Below, one piece after another: positions 61,767 through 64,000 of a DNA stretch of 64,000 nucleotides. The stretch covers positions 1 through 64,000 of IMG/VR virus record IMGVR_UViG_3300037042_003932; one strand, 5' to 3'. The stretch is from a virus. Each line of letters opens with the position of its first letter. Within the stretch, counting starts at the first letter, position 1. A model generated the notes under the pieces. It did no database searches and had not been told where the DNA came from. It worked only from the letters and a program-made list of their open reading frames with translations. The position numbers and the translations under genes were made by a program.

Positions 61767-62330
61767 ATGAACCAAACAACGTCAACGCTGTGGGTAGGTG
61801 TCGATCCTTCAGCTACGAGCACAGGGTTAGCAGTAATAACCCCGGAACTCACGCTCGCCACAACAACGATACGACCAAAAGAACTTCGGCTAGGAGCCAG
61901 ACTGAAATTTATCCAAGACGAGCTCCTAGCGTTCGTAAAGAACCAGAACATCCAAAGGATTTACTCGTGCATAGAAGGACCCTCACTAGAGTCCACGAAT
62001 CAAGCAGATACTTTGGGACAAGTACGTGGAGTCATCTTGGTAACCTTGGAAAATCTTGGAGCCGTAGTTACTGTCGTACCACCAACAACCCTTAAGAAGT
62101 TCGCGACCCGGAGTGGCTCCGCAGATAAAGAAGATATGATTGCAGCGGCATTTACCAAATGGAACGTCGTGTTAAAAGATGATGCCGCTGACGCTGCTTG
62201 GTTAGCACAATTAGCGTATTCGTTAACAACTAATAAGATAGACACGCGAGAACAACTTGAGGTAATCTCTGGTATAAGGTCACCCAAAGCTAAACCAGTA
62301 TTGCGTTTCAAACGAAAACCAAACGTCTGA
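61767..62330 (+). CDS. RuvC-like Holliday junction resolvase
   Basis: 187 residues with the RNase-H-like acidic residues of RuvC: VGVDPSATSTGLAV (first Asp), SCIEGPSLES (Glu near 70), SADKEDM, and KDDAADAAWLAQL (final Asp pair). PPTTLKKFAT in between is typical of phage RuvC-like proteins that use a PxxxK segment in place of part of the canonical loop. It resolves branched DNA before packaging. Followed 12 bases later by the reductase gene. Confidence 0.85.
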   Translation: MNQTTSTLWVGVDPSATSTGLAVITPELTLATTTIRPKELRLGARLKFIQDELLAFVKNQNIQRIYSCIEGPSLESTNQADTLGQVRGVILVTLENLGAVVTVVPPTTLKKFATRSGSADKEDMIAAAFTKWNVVLKDDAADAAWLAQLAYSLTTNKIDTREQLEVISGIRSPKAKPVLRFKRKPNV

Positions 62331-62342
62331 AAAGGAGAATTT

Positions 62343-64000
62343 ATGACGCTGACTCTGGCTAATCGTGTGTACACGACGCAGGGAACAAATCCGTATGACT
62401 CCGTAAGATGGGAAAAGACACCGGTAAAGATTACAGACGAAGTTGGAAACACAATTTACGAATTGAATGATGCTGAGTTCCCATCGTCATGGTCCAAGAC
62501 AGCTCGAAAAATCACAGCGAACAAATACTTCAGAGAGTTCAGAGACTCAAAAGAGAAAGAGACCAGCCTTCGAGACACCATCACCCGTGTTGAAAATTTC
62601 ATAACGAACAAGGGCATAGAGCATGGGTACTTCGAGAATCATAGTGAGAGCGCAGCGATCTATGCTGCTGAACTAACTCACATCCTCCTGCATCAGATAG
62701 CCGCGTTCAATAGCCCTGTGTGGTTCAACGCGGGTGTTCCAGGGGTTGAGAAGCCTCTTCTCAGCGCTTGTTTCATTAACAAAGTCGAAGACAACATGGA
62801 CAGTATCCTCGACTTGGCTAAGACCGAGGGTCTCATATTCAAAGAGGGTGCTGGTTCCGGCGTAAATTTCAGCAATCTCCGCGCATCCACCGAACGCATC
62901 CGTGGTGGTGGTACTGCCTCTGGTCCCGTGTCGTTCATGCAGGGTTACGATGCCTTTGCCAACGTCATTATGTCTGGAGGCCGCACACGCCGCTCGGCTC
63001 GGATGTGTATCCTCAACGCCGACCACCCAGACATTGAAAAGTTCATCACGTGCAAGAATGAGCAAGAGGTCATAGTTGAGCGACTCATAAAGAACGGAAT
63101 GTCTGCGCGGTTCAACGACCTCGAGGGTGCCTACTCCTGGGCTAAGCACCAGACGGGCAACAACAGCATTCGGGTGACTAACGAGTTCATGGAGCGTGTT
63201 CGCCAACACATGTACTACGGTAAAGAGGAGAAGTGGAATCTCACCAACCGTTCGGATGGCAGCACCGCTAAAACTGTGGATATTGGTGAGTTATTTACAC
63301 TGATTGCCACATGCGCTCATAGTTGTGGTGACCCTGCCTTACAGTTTCACGACACCATCAACGGCATGAACACTTGCTCGAGTGACTTTGTAATCGAGGG
63401 ATCGAACCCATGCAGTGAATTTATGTGGGTAAATAACTCAGCTTGTAATTTGAGCAGCATAAACCTCGTTAAGTTTATGCGCGACGATAACACATTCGAC
63501 ACAAAGTTGTTTAAGCATGTTGTACGCATGCTCATCATCGCACAGGACATCATTGTCGAATCTGCAAGCTACCCCACCAAAGACATCGAGATTAATAGCC
63601 TCAAGTACCGTCCTCTCGGACTCGGGTACGCCAACCTAGGTGGACTCCTCATGCGTTGGGGCATTCCTTACGACAGCGACAAAGGTCGTGAAATTGCTGC
63701 GTCTATCACTAGCCTCATGACAGCGCAGGCGTATGTAACAAGCGCGGAGCTCGCAGCTGTAAAAGGCCCATTCAGCGCCTACGAGTCCAACAAATCCAGT
63801 ATGGAAGAAGTGCTCAACAAGCATCGAGCATTCACGAAAAAGATACCCGAATCTCACCTGCAACTAGTCGCGTACAAAGCCTGGGGAGAAGCTATCTCAG
63901 TAGGCTTAGGGAAAAAGAAAGAAGACGGCGCAGGTTACAGAAACGCACAGGTCACAGTGCTGGCCCCCACGGGAACAATTGCCTTCATGATGGACTGCGA
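62343..64000 (+). CDS. nrdJ: Class II (B12-dependent) ribonucleotide reductase, 3'-truncated by window
   Basis: ATG 62343 follows AAAGGAGAATTT. The visible 552 residues show SPVWFNAGVPG, LSACFINKVEDN, KEGAGSGVNFSNLR, GGGTASGPVSFMQG, GGRTRRSARM and HPDIEKFITCK. NPCSEF and LAPTGTI follow, the sequence order of NrdJ enzymes. These reduce ribonucleotides with adenosylcobalamin, without an NrdB subunit, supplying dNTPs for phage replication. The gene continues past the right edge, so the C-terminus and any thioredoxin-like tail are unseen. Confidence 0.85.
   Translation, partial: MTLTLANRVYTTQGTNPYDSVRWEKTPVKITDEVGNTIYELNDAEFPSSWSKTARKITANKYFREFRDSKEKETSLRDTITRVENFITNKGIEHGYFENHSESAAIYAAELTHILLHQIAAFNSPVWFNAGVPGVEKPLLSACFINKVEDNMDSILDLAKTEGLIFKEGAGSGVNFSNLRASTERIRGGGTASGPVSFMQGYDAFANVIMSGGRTRRSARMCILNADHPDIEKFITCKNEQEVIVERLIKNGMSARFNDLEGAYSWAKHQTGNNSIRVTNEFMERVRQHMYYGKEEKWNLTNRSDGSTAKTVDIGELFTLIATCAHSCGDPALQFHDTINGMNTCSSDFVIEGSNPCSEFMWVNNSACNLSSINLVKFMRDDNTFDTKLFKHVVRMLIIAQDIIVESASYPTKDIEINSLKYRPLGLGYANLGGLLMRWGIPYDSDKGREIAASITSLMTAQAYVTSAELAAVKGPFSAYESNKSSMEEVLNKHRAFTKKIPESHLQLVAYKAWGEAISVGLGKKKEDGAGYRNAQVTVLAPTGTIAFMMDC

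Noticed and set aside
1-64000. tRNA genes, CRISPR arrays, integrase or insertion sequences
   Set aside because: No cloverleaf-like or regularly spaced repeat pattern and no transposase or integrase motif was noticed by eye. A tRNA scan would be needed to exclude tRNAs fully.

Overview
The window is a compact, gene-dense stretch of a large tailed phage with a contractile tail (myovirus morphotype). Three things point to this: a tail sheath protein, a portal/terminase/HK97-type capsid set, and a full phage-encoded replication and transcription apparatus. There is no integrase, rRNA gene or host housekeeping operon. No tRNA gene or CRISPR array was seen. Host identity cannot be read from the sequence. 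Both ends of the window cut genes, so this is part of a bigger genome. No stretch longer than 300 bases lacks a gene.

Bases 1-34034 form one minus-strand block. In transcription order it runs: portal, a zinc-ribbon protein, an RNA polymerase operon, a series of uncharacterised putative head or internal virion proteins, prohead protease, small helical proteins, a decoration-like protein, major capsid protein, connector and neck-like genes, tail sheath, candidate tail tube, baseplate spike, and two paralogous small structural proteins. The RNA polymerase is cellular-like but rearranged. Beta is fused to the N-terminal, catalytic part of beta-prime in one 1452-residue protein. The rest of beta-prime is a separate 601-residue protein. 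Between them sits a translationally coupled gene joining an archaeal-PriS/LigD-like primase-polymerase domain to a LigD-type 3'-phosphoesterase domain. Its position in the virion module suggests, without proof, that this polymerase is packaged.

Bases 34064-50148 are mostly plus-strand DNA-metabolism genes: a SNF2-type helicase, two RecB/Cas4-like PD-(D/E)XK proteins, an amidase endolysin, several small zinc-binding proteins, a ParB-like protein, a possible ssDNA-binding protein, a CHC2-Toprim-AAA primase-helicase, and a family A DNA polymerase with an N-terminal UDG-like domain. A minus-strand gene in this block encodes a sigma-70-like factor with zinc-ribbon insertions, a natural partner for the phage polymerase. 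The large terminase follows on the minus strand.

Bases 51803-64000 switch strand repeatedly: a MoxR-like AAA ATPase, two minus-strand genes with virion-like motifs, then a tight four-gene plus-strand operon (HEXXH/VWA protein, Cys-rich protein, retron-like reverse transcriptase, Cys-rich protein). After that come three paralogous putative fibre or appendage genes on the minus strand, a RuvC-like resolvase, and the start of a class II ribonucleotide reductase.

Two genome-wide habits stand out. A recurring Lys-x-Ala (usually E/V-K-x-A) tripeptide appears in almost all non-capsid putative virion proteins. CxxC zinc ribbons are inserted into many unrelated proteins, including portal, terminase, protease, neck, sigma and reverse transcriptase.
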